DNA from: Dinghuibacter sp964544695
GTDB taxonomy: Bacteria > Bacteroidota > Bacteroidia > Chitinophagales > Chitinophagaceae
Assembly (NCBI GenBank): GCA_964544695.1
Contig: CAZJDB010000052.1
Location: 24,913-88,912 of the forward strand
Length of the DNA stretch: 64,000 nt
Direction: 5' to 3'
The translations under genes and the position numbers were made by a program. Below, one piece after another: positions 50,070 through 59,296 of the stretch. A model generated the notes under the pieces. The model was not told where the DNA came from. It did not search any database and saw nothing but the letters and a program-made list of their open reading frames with translations. How positions within the stretch are numbered: the first letter of the stretch is position 1; each line of letters starts with the position of its first letter.

Positions 50070-51038
50070 CTAACGGGGAATTTCCAATGATTGCAATATC
50101 TGCTTGATCACCTCTTCCTCGGTCACGCCCTCCATTTCCTTTTCCGGGGTCAGGAGGATGCGATGTCCCAAAACGGGATAGGCCACCTCCAGGACGTCCT
50201 CGGGAGTGACGAAGTCCCTGCCATTCATGGCGGCCGTGGCCTTGGCCGCGTGCATCAGGGCCAGCGAGGCCCTGGGTGAAGCCCCCAGGTACAGGGAGTG
50301 ATGTTGCCGCGTGGCCTGGGTCAGGCGGGCAATGAAGCGCAAGAGAGGCTCCTCGATATGCAGGCTCCTGACCTGGTGACGCAATTGCATGATGCGCGCG
50401 GGTTCCAGGACGGGCCTGAGCAGGCTCACGGGATCGCTGACATCGGTAACGTTGAAGCGGGAAAGCATGCGCACCTCCTCTTCTTCGACGGGATAGGGGA
50501 CTTTGATCTTGAAGAGGAAGCGGTCCAGTTGGGCTTCGGGGAGGCGATAGGTGCCCTCCTGCTCGATGGGGTTTTGGGTAGCCAGTACCAGGAAGGGGAG
50601 GTCCATGGGGTAGGTCGTCCCATCCATGGTCACCTGGCGCTCTTCCATCACTTCAAACAACGCCGCCTGGGTTTTGGCGGGGGCCCGGTTGATCTCGTCG
50701 ATCAGCACGAGGTTGCTGAAAATGGGACCCCGCCTGAATTCAAAGCGGGCTTCCTTAGGGTTGAACACGGTCGTGCCAAGGACATCCGAAGGCATCAGGT
50801 CGGGCGTAAATTGTATCCGCGAGAACTTCACCGACAAGGTGCCCGCCAGAAGGCGGGCGCCGAGGGTCTTGGCGATTCCCGGGACGCCTTCGATCAGGAC
50901 GTGTCCATCAGCGAGGACAGCGGTGACCAGGAGGCGAACCAGGGCTTCCTGACCCACCAAAACCTTCCGGATCTCCCTATATATACTGTCTACGCTTTCC
51001 TGCAATTCCTGCAAGTCGGTCCGTTGTTGGTATTCCAT
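50070..51038 (-). CDS. MoxR-type AAA+ ATPase
   Basis: 322 aa. Walker A region reads IEGVPGIAKTLGARLLAGTL (G-x4-GK-T type with AKT), Walker B LVLIDEINRAPAKTQAALFEVMEE, sensor 1 ATQNPIEQEGTYRLPEAQLDRF, and C-terminal sensor 2 GASPRASLALMHAAK. It is the MRP/MoxR subgroup that acts as a chaperone-like ATPase with VWA proteins, here DUF58. The gene order downstream and upstream supports that partnership. Confidence 0.96.
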   Translation of the reverse strand: MEYQQRTDLQELQESVDSIYREIRKVLVGQEALVRLLVTAVLADGHVLIEGVPGIAKTLGARLLAGTLSVKFSRIQFTPDLMPSDVLGTTVFNPKEARFEFRRGPIFSNLVLIDEINRAPAKTQAALFEVMEERQVTMDGTTYPMDLPFLVLATQNPIEQEGTYRLPEAQLDRFLFKIKVPYPVEEEEVRMLSRFNVTDVSDPVSLLRPVLEPARIMQLRHQVRSLHIEEPLLRFIARLTQATRQHHSLYLGASPRASLALMHAAKATAAMNGRDFVTPEDVLEVAYPVLGHRILLTPEKEMEGVTEEEVIKQILQSLEIPR

Positions 51039-51039
51039 A

Positions 51040-52272
51040 TTATGACGCTATGTTATAGAATTTTTCTAAGAGTCCGTACAATTCCTCCAATTGTTCCACA
51101 CTCAGTTCCGGTGCATCGTAGACATACCGCACGTGGGTGGCGATGTCCCGCACGACGCTTTCGGGGACCCCCGAACGATGGGACAGGCGCAGCACGGAAG
51201 CCTCATCCCCCAGCTCCAGCTTGACCTGGTAATGGTTTCGCGTGAATTCCTGGAAGTGCTGGACCATCTTGATGGCGAGGTTCAAATGATCTGCCTTGCC
51301 GTAATACAGGCGGCCGATGGTCTTCACGAAGTCCACGGACTCGTTCGTTTTCGCGGGGATTTCGGGGATGATCCTTTGGCGGCGCTTCAGCCCCAGCAAC
51401 ACGTATATGGCAAAGAGAATGATCAATACGAGGAAAGCGGGGCCCAGGTGAGGATCGGCCAGCAGCTTCCCCAGGGCGCCCGTGAAGTTGTCGGTGTTTT
51501 CGTCGTATTTGTACAGGTAGTACTCATTCCATATGATCTTGTCCACGTGGGCCGGCAGGACGGACCAGAAGGCTTCGAAATAATGGATGTTATTTTTATA
51601 CAGCAGGAAGTAGTTGCTGAACGCCAGGGGGGCGGTTTGCACCATCACGGCGCCTTTCCCTGCCCGGATGTGGATCATGTCCGCATAATGGAAGTCGTTG
51701 GTCCCCAGGATGTCGGTGAAGCTGCTGTCGAGGTTGGTGATCGCCCGGTCGAAGCGCCTGCCCGGGTAAAAATAAGTCGTGGTGTCCTTGAAAGGGCCGG
51801 CCAGGTTAAGTCGCAGGGAGTCGTCGCCCTGCGTGGCATTTTCCTGGAAATAGTATTCCATGTTCGTACTGCTTAGTTGGATGTGCAGTTCGTCCATGGC
51901 TTCCTGGCCAAACAGGCTCGAGGACACGACGAGGTAGTTCCCCTGCTGCACCCAACTGATCAGGCGGTTCCATTCATAGACGTTGGGGTAGAACTGGGGG
52001 GACAGCACGAACATCAGTTGGTTCCGGTCCGAATCGTCCAAATCCTGAAGATAAGAGTCGGTCCTTTTGCTGAGTACGACGGGGGCTCCGTGAAAAAGGG
52101 TGGGCAATTCCTGGTAGGCCACGTAGGCGCCATAGGGGCGCTTTTCGCGGTACGAAAGGGTGATGGTGGAGTCGAAGTGGCGTTCCACCTTGCGGGTCGT
52201 CGCCCACCACACGAACCAACCGACCACGACGAGCGCGATGAACAGGATGATATAGAGTCTGGTGCGTTTCAA
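51040..52272 (-). CDS. DUF4350 domain protein of the MoxR cluster
   Basis: 410 aa. An N-terminal helix (LYIILFIALVVVGWFVWWAT) anchors a large extracytoplasmic domain of the DUF4350 type (YREKRPYGAYVAYQELPTLF, MFVLSPQFYPN, NYLVVSSSLFG), with a second helix (PHLGPAFLVLIILFAIYVLLG) and a cytoplasmic C-terminal part (KTIGRLYYGKADHLNLAIKMV). The domain resembles a GATase-like fold found in such clusters. No enzymatic role is known. One base separates it from the MoxR gene. Confidence 0.85.
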   Translation of the reverse strand: MKRTRLYIILFIALVVVGWFVWWATTRKVERHFDSTITLSYREKRPYGAYVAYQELPTLFHGAPVVLSKRTDSYLQDLDDSDRNQLMFVLSPQFYPNVYEWNRLISWVQQGNYLVVSSSLFGQEAMDELHIQLSSTNMEYYFQENATQGDDSLRLNLAGPFKDTTTYFYPGRRFDRAITNLDSSFTDILGTNDFHYADMIHIRAGKGAVMVQTAPLAFSNYFLLYKNNIHYFEAFWSVLPAHVDKIIWNEYYLYKYDENTDNFTGALGKLLADPHLGPAFLVLIILFAIYVLLGLKRRQRIIPEIPAKTNESVDFVKTIGRLYYGKADHLNLAIKMVQHFQEFTRNHYQVKLELGDEASVLRLSHRSGVPESVVRDIATHVRYVYDAPELSVEQLEELYGLLEKFYNIAS

Positions 52273-53024
52273 AGGGTATTCAGTCGGTTTTGGAATTGGG
52301 TGTATTGGTCATGGAGGATCCGGAAGGTTTCCCCGTCCGGCGCAAAACCTCCGAAGTAACTGTATTCATAATGCCTTAGCAAGCGGGCAAAGTCGGACTG
52401 CAAGGGGTTTCCGTTCAATTCCCTGAAGTATTCCCGGTTGGTCTTATCCTTGAAGAGGTGGATGAGGTTCCGGGCTTCCAGAGCGATCAGGGTTTGGAGG
52501 AAAAGGAGGTGTATCGCCTCGCGGTAGTCCTCGCGTTGGATGGCTTCCCGCAGGGCCTGCCCGAGGTCGGTCTTGAGCTCAACGTCGGTTTCGGTTTGGG
52601 TCAGGCGTTTTTTTCGTTTCCGGCGGGACGTGAACCAGGACTCCCCGCTCCCCGATTGAATGAAGAACACGATGGCCGCAACCAATAGCCCGGCCAGGAA
52701 GGTCCAGAAAAGAAATGCTACCCAGGGTTTGTCCAGGGACCGCCAGAAGGCCTCCCAAAACTTATTCTTGTGAGGATTGTCTTCGATTTTTACAGGCTTC
52801 GGTTGGCCCGGACCCACGTCAACGTACCAGAAGTCGTCGTCCTTCCGGTCCCCGGAAACGTGTTTGGGCGGAACGCGACGGACATTGGCCTTCAGGGGTG
52901 GCGCATTCCTGAGGGTCGTATACCATGGTGGCGATGCGCTGTCGACGGTAGTCGTCGTGTCCTGTTGCGCGCTCACGGTCAGGCAAAGGCTGCAACAAAA
53001 GAGTCCCCAAAGGATTTTACGCAT
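52269..53024 (-). CDS. DUF4129 domain protein of the MoxR cluster
   Basis: 251 aa. Signal peptide (ILWGLFCCSLCLTVSAQQ), proline-rich periplasmic part, one helix (WVAFLFWTFLAGLLVAAIVFF) and a C-terminal DUF4129 segment with the typical EDYREAIHLLFLQTLIALEA and TNREYFRELNG. It overlaps the DUF4350 gene by 4 bp and the SpoIIM gene by 8 bp. Confidence 0.85.
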   Translation of the reverse strand: MRKILWGLFCCSLCLTVSAQQDTTTTVDSASPPWYTTLRNAPPLKANVRRVPPKHVSGDRKDDDFWYVDVGPGQPKPVKIEDNPHKNKFWEAFWRSLDKPWVAFLFWTFLAGLLVAAIVFFIQSGSGESWFTSRRKRKKRLTQTETDVELKTDLGQALREAIQREDYREAIHLLFLQTLIALEARNLIHLFKDKTNREYFRELNGNPLQSDFARLLRHYEYSYFGGFAPDGETFRILHDQYTQFQNRLNTL

Positions 53025-53973
53025 CGACGCGCCCTCCTTTCCTGCCCAAGCGAATGGGATAATAGACGAAATACCCGAGGATGAAAGTCAGGGAACAAAT
53101 AAGGATCGTCAGTTTTCCCCAGACGGGCATGCCTTCGTGGCGCGTAACGAAGCCCTCGAAGAAAGCGGCCGTGATGAACACGGGCACCAGCCCTATGATG
53201 ATCTTGCAGGCGTCCTTCGCCCCCTGTTTGAAGGCTTCCAACCTGCTGAGGGTGCCCGGGAACAGGAAGCTCCGGCCGATAATGAGGCCGGCCGCCCCCG
53301 AAATGATCAGGGCGGATATTTCGAGGGTGCCGTGGATGAACACGGTGAGCCAGAAGTCGCCCGCAAGGCCCTTTTGGGCAAAAAAGGTTTCGAAGGCCCC
53401 CAGGCGGATACCCTCCATGACGAGTTGATACAGGGGGATCAGGCCGATCAGGACGCCCCCCGCCAGCATGATGAAGGACACCTTGATGTTGTTGATCATG
53501 ATGCCCAGCCACATCTGGAGGGGATTGCCGTCGTCATATACGCCAAAGGGCTTGCCCCTGGCGATATTGTCCTCCGTCATGTTGATGTAGGAATTGCCGA
53601 ACAGGTGGCGGATGAAGGATTCGTCACCGCGGGCGGAAAACACGCCCACGATGAAGAACGTAGTGAATATGACAAAGGAAATCAGCATTATCCAGTGATG
53701 TTTCCGGATCGTGTTCGGCAAATCGTAGCGGACGAAGCGCGCCAGGCGGTTGCCGTCGTCCTTTCTATTGCGGTAAATGCCCAAATAGATTTTGGCTGCG
53801 GCTACGTTCAGGTAGCGGGTTGTCTTGCTGGTTGGATAAAACGTTTTCGCGTAGGAGAGGTCGTCCACCAATTGGATGAATTCCGTAGCCATTTCATCAG
53901 GGTCGGAGGCCGGCTGCTCTTCTATCTGCGTCCAGCGGTCTTTGTTCTTCTTGATAAATAATGCTTCCCGCAA
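53017..53973 (-). CDS. Stage II sporulation protein M-like (SpoIIM/DUF95) membrane protein
   Basis: 318 aa from a TTG start (MREALFIKKNKDRW is the usual N-terminus of Bacteroidota members, so the start is accepted). The N-terminal part is helical; the C-terminal part has six or so hydrophobic helices with GLIPLYQLVMEGIRLGAFETFF and FWLTVFIHGTLEISALIISGAAGLIIGRS (quoted in part: HGTLEISALII), where HGxxE is the SpoIIM signature. The organism does not sporulate, so the name is historical. First gene of the operon, divergent from the RDD gene with 38 bp between starts. Confidence 0.9.
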   Translation of the reverse strand: MREALFIKKNKDRWTQIEEQPASDPDEMATEFIQLVDDLSYAKTFYPTSKTTRYLNVAAAKIYLGIYRNRKDDGNRLARFVRYDLPNTIRKHHWIMLISFVIFTTFFIVGVFSARGDESFIRHLFGNSYINMTEDNIARGKPFGVYDDGNPLQMWLGIMINNIKVSFIMLAGGVLIGLIPLYQLVMEGIRLGAFETFFAQKGLAGDFWLTVFIHGTLEISALIISGAAGLIIGRSFLFPGTLSRLEAFKQGAKDACKIIIGLVPVFITAAFFEGFVTRHEGMPVWGKLTILICSLTFILGYFVYYPIRLGRKGGRVDA

Positions 53974-54011
53974 GCAGAGAAATTTTCCTGAAATTTACGG
54001 AAATTGTCAAC

Positions 54012-54740
54012 ATGAGCACCATCCGGATACCCACGAGCTTCAATATCGACCTGGAATTCGAAATCCCGGAATTTCACCGGCGACTGCTCGCCTGGATTAT
54101 CGACTATTCGATCATCGTCCTGTACTGGATCGTGGCGTACCGGATCGCCATGGCCCTGATGACCGAATATACCAGCGAAACCAACGATCTTGTCGTCATT
54201 GCCCTGGAACTCACGGCCATCCCTATTCTCTTATATTTCCTGCTCTCCGAGATCTGGATGAACGGGCAAACGATCGGGAAGAAGGTCATGCGCATCCGGG
54301 TCATCAACATGAACGGGGGCAAACCTTCGTATGGCCAATTCATCATCCGCTGGTTGCTGCGGCCCGTGGACTTCGCCATCACTTTTTGTCTGGGCGGCCT
54401 GCTCTCGGTCATATTCACGCGCTACGCCCAGCGCCTGGGGGACCTCGCGGCGGGCACGATCCTCATCAGCACCAATACGAAAGCAGGCCTGGATGAAACC
54501 ATTTTCATGGATGTCACCCAGGACTACGTTCCCCAGTTCCCGCAGGTCATGCAGCTCAGCGACAGGGACCTGAATACCATCCGCTCCCTGCTCGAAAGGG
54601 CCAAGGGGAATGACAGCCTGCACATCGCCGATACCGCCGCAGAAAAGATAAAGACCGTCCTGAAAATAGATACGACCCTCCCCCCAATCGAGTTCCTGGA
54701 AACCCTGCTGAAGGATTACAATTACATCTCCGTCCAATAG
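54012..54740 (+). CDS. RDD family membrane protein
   Basis: 242 aa from ATG 54012 (MSTIRIPTSFNIDLEFEIPE); an upstream ATG at 53961 would overlap the SpoIIM gene. RDD motifs: RRLLAWIIDYSIIVLYWI (Arg...Asp), NGQTIGKKVMRIRV and GDLAAGTILI. The C-terminal 90 residues are soluble. RDD proteins with a neighbouring SpoIIM and MoxR operon recur across bacteria; a transport or membrane-scaffold role is suspected but not shown here. Confidence 0.9.
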   Translation: MSTIRIPTSFNIDLEFEIPEFHRRLLAWIIDYSIIVLYWIVAYRIAMALMTEYTSETNDLVVIALELTAIPILLYFLLSEIWMNGQTIGKKVMRIRVINMNGGKPSYGQFIIRWLLRPVDFAITFCLGGLLSVIFTRYAQRLGDLAAGTILISTNTKAGLDETIFMDVTQDYVPQFPQVMQLSDRDLNTIRSLLERAKGNDSLHIADTAAEKIKTVLKIDTTLPPIEFLETLLKDYNYISVQ

Positions 54741-54741
54741 G

Positions 54742-55200
54742 CTATCGCCTCAGGGTCGTCGCGATAACGGCGCCGATGATGATAATGGTGAGTATGGACA
54801 GGTAAATGATGGTTAGAATCCCGTAGAATTTAAAAACCACCTTCTGGTTGGCAAACGCTCTGCCCAATAATTCCTGGTCGTTCGACTTCAGCGCCTTTTT
54901 CATGCGCGTGGAAAACAGGTACATGAAGAATGCAGGCACGAAAACCAGGGCCGAGATGATCAGCATGTAAATGATAAAGGCCACCGTCGAAAACTGGTTG
55001 ACGGAACTCAGTGGGTAAGCGGACCCCAGCGAATTGAAAAGGCTGCCTGCGGTAAAAGCCCCGATCAGGATGAGGCCGGTCAGGATGAATCCTATAATAG
55101 CAAGGAATTTGCCCCATTTAGCCGTTTCGGCCAGGGACTCCTGACTATAGGTATCGAGGTGGAGGTCAAAAAGAGATTGTTGCTCTTCCATGAAGTTCAT
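54742..55200 (-). CDS. DUF5362 family membrane protein
   Basis: 152 aa. After a polar N-terminus, four hydrophobic helices: WGKFLAIIGFILTGLILIGA, FSTVAFIIYMLIISALVFVP, a following segment, and FYGILTIIYLSILTIIIIGA. Pattern and the SLAETAKWGKFLAI opening fit DUF5362, a small family of unknown function in Bacteroidota. It is convergent with the RDD gene, with only one base between stops. Confidence 0.8.
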   Translation of the reverse strand: MNFMEEQQSLFDLHLDTYSQESLAETAKWGKFLAIIGFILTGLILIGAFTAGSLFNSLGSAYPLSSVNQFSTVAFIIYMLIISALVFVPAFFMYLFSTRMKKALKSNDQELLGRAFANQKVVFKFYGILTIIYLSILTIIIIGAVIATTLRR

Positions 55201-55233
55201 TTTAGTGGTTGAGCTTCAAGATAGCAAAATTCC

Positions 55234-56709
55234 TTAATATGCCCGGGCAAACAATACTCTTTCCTTGGAAGGGTTTCCTGTAAGGACGCACTTACCAACC
55301 TCGGGCGGGTTGTTCAAGGGAATGCAGCGGATGGTCGCCTTGGTCAGTTCCTTGATCTTTTCCTCCGTTTCGGCCGTTCCGTCCCAGTGGGCCGACACGA
55401 ATCCGCCCCGCTCATCGAGCACCTTTTCGAACGTGGCAAAGTCGTCGACCAGCGTAATGTGGGCATCCCGATAGGCCAGCGCACGATTGTACAGATTCGC
55501 CTGGATCTCTTCCAGGAGCGCTGCCAGGGCTTGCGGTAGGCCTTGCAGGGGCAAACTGCTTTTCTCCCGGGTATCCCGGCGCGCCACTTCGGCCACTCCG
55601 TTTTCCAGGTCCCTGGCCCCAATGGCGACGCGGATGGGAACCCCCTTCATTTCGTATTCGGCGAACTTCCACCCCGGTCGGTTGTTATCGTTATCATCGT
55701 ATTTCACCCGAATACCGGACTTGCGAAGCTCTTCCACGAGCGGCACGATCCGTGCATCGATTTCCGCCTTTTGGGTTTCGCCTTTATAGATGGGCACGAC
55801 CACCACCTGAAGCGGTGCGATACGTGGAGGGAAAACCAGCCCCTCGTCGTCGCCATGCGCCATCACCAGGGCTCCGACCATGCGGGTGCTTACTCCCCAA
55901 CTGGTGGCCCAGACGTAATCCAGTTTGTTTTCCTTACTGAGGAATTGCACCTCGAAAGCCTTTGCGAAGTTCTGCCCCAGGAAATGCGAGGTCCCTGCCT
56001 GCAGGGCCTTGCCGTCCTGCATCAGGGCTTCGATGCTATAGGTATCCACGGCACCGGCAAAACGTTCGCTGGGACTCTTGGTCCCCTTGACGACGGGCAG
56101 CGCCATATAGTTTTCCACGAAATCGGCATAGATATCCAGCATCAACCTCGCCTCCGCGACGGCTTCGGCTTCCGTAGCGTGGGCGGTGTGCCCCTCCTGC
56201 CAAAGGAATTCGGTCGTCCTCAGGAAAAGACGCGTGCGCATCTCCCAGCGAACCACGTTCACCCATTGGTTGATCAGCAGGGGCAGATCACGATAGGATT
56301 GGATCCAATCCTTGTAGGTATTCCAAATGATGGTTTCGGAAGTGGGCCGGACGATCAACTCTTCTTCCAATTTGGCCTCCGGGTCGACCACTACCCCCGC
56401 GCCCCCCGGATCGTTCTTCAGGCGATAGTGTGTTACCACGGCGCACTCCTTGGCGAAACCTTCCACGTGGGCTGCCTCCTTGCTCAGGAAACTCTTCGGA
56501 ATGAACAGGGGAAAATAGGCATTCTGATGTCCCGTTTCTTTGAATTTACCGTCCAACACGCCCTGCATCCGTTCCCAAAGCGCGAAGCCGTAAGGCTTGA
56601 TTACCATGCAGCCCCGGACGGCCGAATAATCGGCCAACCCTCCTTTGATAACTAGGTCATTGTACCACTGCGAATAGTCCTTTTCCCGGGCGGTAATTTC
56701 CTTACTCAT
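55234..56709 (-). CDS. proS: Prolyl-tRNA synthetase, short (archaeal/eukaryal-like) form
   Basis: 491 aa. Class II motif 1 region (GCMVIKPYGFALWERMQ), motif 2 (VNVVRWEMRTRLFLRTTEFLWQEGHTAH) and motif 3 (STRMVGALVMAHGDDEGLVFPPRIAP, quoted in part: GALVMAHGDD), then the anticodon-binding domain (RIAPLQVVVVPIYKG) and a C-terminal extension. The length lacks the inserted editing domain of E. coli ProRS, so this is the ProS type 3 form typical of Bacteroidota. -7 box TACGTTTG upstream. Confidence 0.97.
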   Translation of the reverse strand: MSKEITAREKDYSQWYNDLVIKGGLADYSAVRGCMVIKPYGFALWERMQGVLDGKFKETGHQNAYFPLFIPKSFLSKEAAHVEGFAKECAVVTHYRLKNDPGGAGVVVDPEAKLEEELIVRPTSETIIWNTYKDWIQSYRDLPLLINQWVNVVRWEMRTRLFLRTTEFLWQEGHTAHATEAEAVAEARLMLDIYADFVENYMALPVVKGTKSPSERFAGAVDTYSIEALMQDGKALQAGTSHFLGQNFAKAFEVQFLSKENKLDYVWATSWGVSTRMVGALVMAHGDDEGLVFPPRIAPLQVVVVPIYKGETQKAEIDARIVPLVEELRKSGIRVKYDDNDNNRPGWKFAEYEMKGVPIRVAIGARDLENGVAEVARRDTREKSSLPLQGLPQALAALLEEIQANLYNRALAYRDAHITLVDDFATFEKVLDERGGFVSAHWDGTAETEEKIKELTKATIRCIPLNNPPEVGKCVLTGNPSKERVLFARAY

Positions 56710-56738
56710 AACGCTATCTTAAAATATTTTAATTGGTG

Positions 56739-56746
56739 CAAACGTA
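56739..56746 (-). promoter_or_regulatory. -7 box of proS
   Basis: TACGTTTG on the reverse strand, exact TAnnTTTG, 29 nt from the ATG. No good -33 was seen. Confidence 0.5.
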
Positions 56747-56791
56747 CATAAATTGTAGTAACTTAGTGGAGGTTACCAAATCTACGTGAGT

Positions 56792-57589
56792 ATGAAACTT
56801 TCCTCTCTTTCCCTTATCATAGCCGCAATCGGCATATGCAGTTGTTCCACCCAGCGTAAAGCGCAGACGACTGACGACGTTTATTATTCTTCCGGTTCCA
56901 ACGGAGGATATGTAGCAACCGACGGAAGTGATGATCGCGTTGCCGCCAATACCCAAACATCAGATAACTACAATAACTACGCCTACGGTAACGATGGCTA
57001 CGCGCCCTTCTCTACCTATTCAGCCTACCCCTATATGGGTTATGGGATGGGAATGGGAATGGGTTTCGGCTATGGCTTCGGATACAGCCCCTGGGCCAGC
57101 CCTTTTTACTCGCCGTATTTCGCTTACGGATATTATCCCTACCCGTTATATTCTCCGTATTACCCTATGTATTACGGGGGGTATTACAATCCCTACTACC
57201 CGGGCTTCGGTTACTACTCGAAGGTGGGCATTACCAGCACCGGCACCCTGCCCCTGGCCCCTGGAAGGATAAATACGATGGCGTATAACAACAACCACTT
57301 CAACAACATCAATTCCACCGTGACCAGGGTGGGCAACATCACCAGGCCGGTAGCCGCCAGCAGCTTCGCCGCGAACAACAACAAGTTCGCCCGCGTCGCT
57401 ACCCCGACGTCGAACACCACCTGGCACACCTACCGGTCCACGGTTCAAGGGAGTTCCACCCGCAACAACTTCCGCTCCAGCAGTTCCTCGCCCTCCTACC
57501 ATCCCGCCGGGGGTGGCAGCTTCGGCCGGACAGGCAGCTTCGGCGGCGGCGGCGGAGGTCATATGGGCGGAGGTGGCGGCAGGCACTGA
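56792..57589 (+). CDS. Tyr/Gly-rich lipoprotein
   Basis: 265 aa from ATG 56792 (MKLSSLSLIIAAIGICSC with lipobox); a GTG six bases upstream is an alternative. The mature protein is strongly biased: an aromatic Tyr/Pro/Gly zone (about 75-140, YMGYGMGMGMGFGYGFGY and many PYY units), then an Asn/Ser/Thr zone, and a poly-Gly C-terminus (GGGGGGHMGGGGGRH). This composition suggests a disordered or aggregating surface protein. No family recognised; similar Tyr-rich lipoproteins are common in Chitinophagaceae in my recollection. Confidence 0.75.
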   Translation: MKLSSLSLIIAAIGICSCSTQRKAQTTDDVYYSSGSNGGYVATDGSDDRVAANTQTSDNYNNYAYGNDGYAPFSTYSAYPYMGYGMGMGMGFGYGFGYSPWASPFYSPYFAYGYYPYPLYSPYYPMYYGGYYNPYYPGFGYYSKVGITSTGTLPLAPGRINTMAYNNNHFNNINSTVTRVGNITRPVAASSFAANNNKFARVATPTSNTTWHTYRSTVQGSSTRNNFRSSSSSPSYHPAGGGSFGRTGSFGGGGGGHMGGGGGRH

Positions 57590-57640
57590 TCCAAACCTTT
57601 TCTCTCCTTATACTCACTACTCCTTTCTGACGACCTGAAA

Positions 57641-57647
57641 AAGGAGG
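57641..57647 (+). promoter_or_regulatory. Strong Shine-Dalgarno sequence
   Basis: AAGGAGG lies 6 nt before the ATG at 57654. Such a sequence is unusual in Bacteroidota, where most starts lack one, and it supports this start. It is A-rich upstream, as is typical of highly translated genes in the phylum. Confidence 0.6.
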
Positions 57648-57653
57648 CCTTGC

Positions 57654-59228
57654 ATGAAAGCCACAATAACCTTGGTATTATTGGGGGTGGCAAGTCATAC
57701 GTTTGCCCAACTTCCCGAAGACATCCTACGGTATTCCTTTTACCCACAGGTGGGCACGGCGCGTTCCCTGGCTATCGGGGGGGCGATGGGCTCCCTGGGC
57801 GGGGATATCAGCAGCACCTTTACCAATCCGGCGGGCCTGGGCCTGTACAAGACCCGGGAACTGGTGCTGACGCCCGGCATGGGCTTTAACAGCAACCATA
57901 ATGACTTCCGGGGGACGAACGCCACCTCCTCTTTGAACCGGTTCCAACTTGGGACCAGCGGCTTCGTCTTCGGCGCCCCGACCCAGGTACCCAATACCAA
58001 ATGGAAGGGGTCCGCCTTCAGCATCGCCGTCACCAAGGTCTCCGACTTCAACAACCACAGCTATTACCGGGGCCTCAACAATTACAGCTCCTATGCCGAT
58101 CAATACGCCGACGACGCCAACCAGAGCGGGCAAAGCATCGACGGGATCCTGAACGATCCCAGCTTCGCCTACGGTACCTCCCTGGCCCTGGGCACTTACC
58201 TGATCGATACTGTCACCAACGGATCGGGACAGCAGCAATACGTCGGCCTGCCCGACTTCCTCCTGAACGAAAAAATTCCCCTGATCCAGGAAAAGACCGT
58301 CGATTCCAGGGGAGGCATGTCCGAGGTGGACGTTGCCTTTGCGGCCAGCCATATGGACAAATGGTACATCGGGGGCGCCCTGGGATTCCCCATCGTCTAC
58401 GTCAACCAGACCATCCACTATACCGAAACGGCCTCCAGCCCCGATCCCAGCGGAAATTTCGTGAGCTCCTCGTTTTACGACAACCGCATATCCAAGGGTT
58501 ATGGCGTGAACCTCCGCCTGGGCGTGATCTTCAAGCCGGACAACAGCCTAAGGCTGGGCGCGGCCTTCACCTCTCCCAGCGTCATCGGCACGACGGACAC
58601 GCACAATGCCACCATGACCACCAACACGGGGAGTTATGCGGGCACACAAACGGCGCAAGCCTCCGATTACCTGGGAAATGCCTCATCTTCCAACAACTAT
58701 ACCCTCATCACGCCCTGGAGGGCGCTTCTCAGCGCCTCTTACGTCTTCAATGCCGTGGAGGACGTGAAACAACAAAGGGGTTTCGTCACGGCCGACCTCG
58801 AATACGTGGGCTACCACGAATCGGGCTTTGGTTCCACCGCCTCCTCCGACGACGATCCCACCTGGGGCTCCACGCCGGCCCAGAATGCCTATTACCACAC
58901 CCTCACCCAACTGGTTCACTCCCAATACAAGGATGCCGTCAACCTGAAGGTCGGCGGGGAGCTCAAACTCGATACCTGGCTGGCCCGCCTGGGCTTTGCG
59001 CATTACGGGAATCCCCACCGGGACAACGACGACCTGAAGGCTGGAAAGACCATCTTCAGCGCGGGGTTGGGGTACCGCAACTTCGGGATGTTCTTCGACG
59101 TGGGGTATGCCTACGCCATCGCCACGGACGTGGATTTTCCCTACCTGGTATCCTCCAAGGAGAATACGTTTGCGGACCTACGCGACCACCGCGGAACCCT
59201 CATGATAACCTGGGGTGTTAAATTTTGA
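57654..59228 (+). CDS. OmpP1/FadL-like outer-membrane protein
   Basis: 524 aa. Signal peptide MKATITLVLLGVASHTFAQ; the mature N-terminus YPQVGTARSLAIGGAMGSLG GDISSTFTNPAGLGLY is the hallmark of the OmpP1/FadL/TodX family (NPAGL). The rest is an alternating beta-barrel pattern ending in LMITWGVKF. In Bacteroidota members are thought to move hydrophobic compounds; the substrate is unknown. It follows the Tyr-rich lipoprotein gene by 64 bp and has a strong Shine-Dalgarno. Confidence 0.87.
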   Translation: MKATITLVLLGVASHTFAQLPEDILRYSFYPQVGTARSLAIGGAMGSLGGDISSTFTNPAGLGLYKTRELVLTPGMGFNSNHNDFRGTNATSSLNRFQLGTSGFVFGAPTQVPNTKWKGSAFSIAVTKVSDFNNHSYYRGLNNYSSYADQYADDANQSGQSIDGILNDPSFAYGTSLALGTYLIDTVTNGSGQQQYVGLPDFLLNEKIPLIQEKTVDSRGGMSEVDVAFAASHMDKWYIGGALGFPIVYVNQTIHYTETASSPDPSGNFVSSSFYDNRISKGYGVNLRLGVIFKPDNSLRLGAAFTSPSVIGTTDTHNATMTTNTGSYAGTQTAQASDYLGNASSSNNYTLITPWRALLSASYVFNAVEDVKQQRGFVTADLEYVGYHESGFGSTASSDDDPTWGSTPAQNAYYHTLTQLVHSQYKDAVNLKVGGELKLDTWLARLGFAHYGNPHRDNDDLKAGKTIFSAGLGYRNFGMFFDVGYAYAIATDVDFPYLVSSKENTFADLRDHRGTLMITWGVKF

Positions 59229-59296
59229 CGCCCCCCGGCCGCGCGCAGTGCTGAGATTTGAGCTTTTTTTTATATATTTAGAGCCAATCCATTCTT

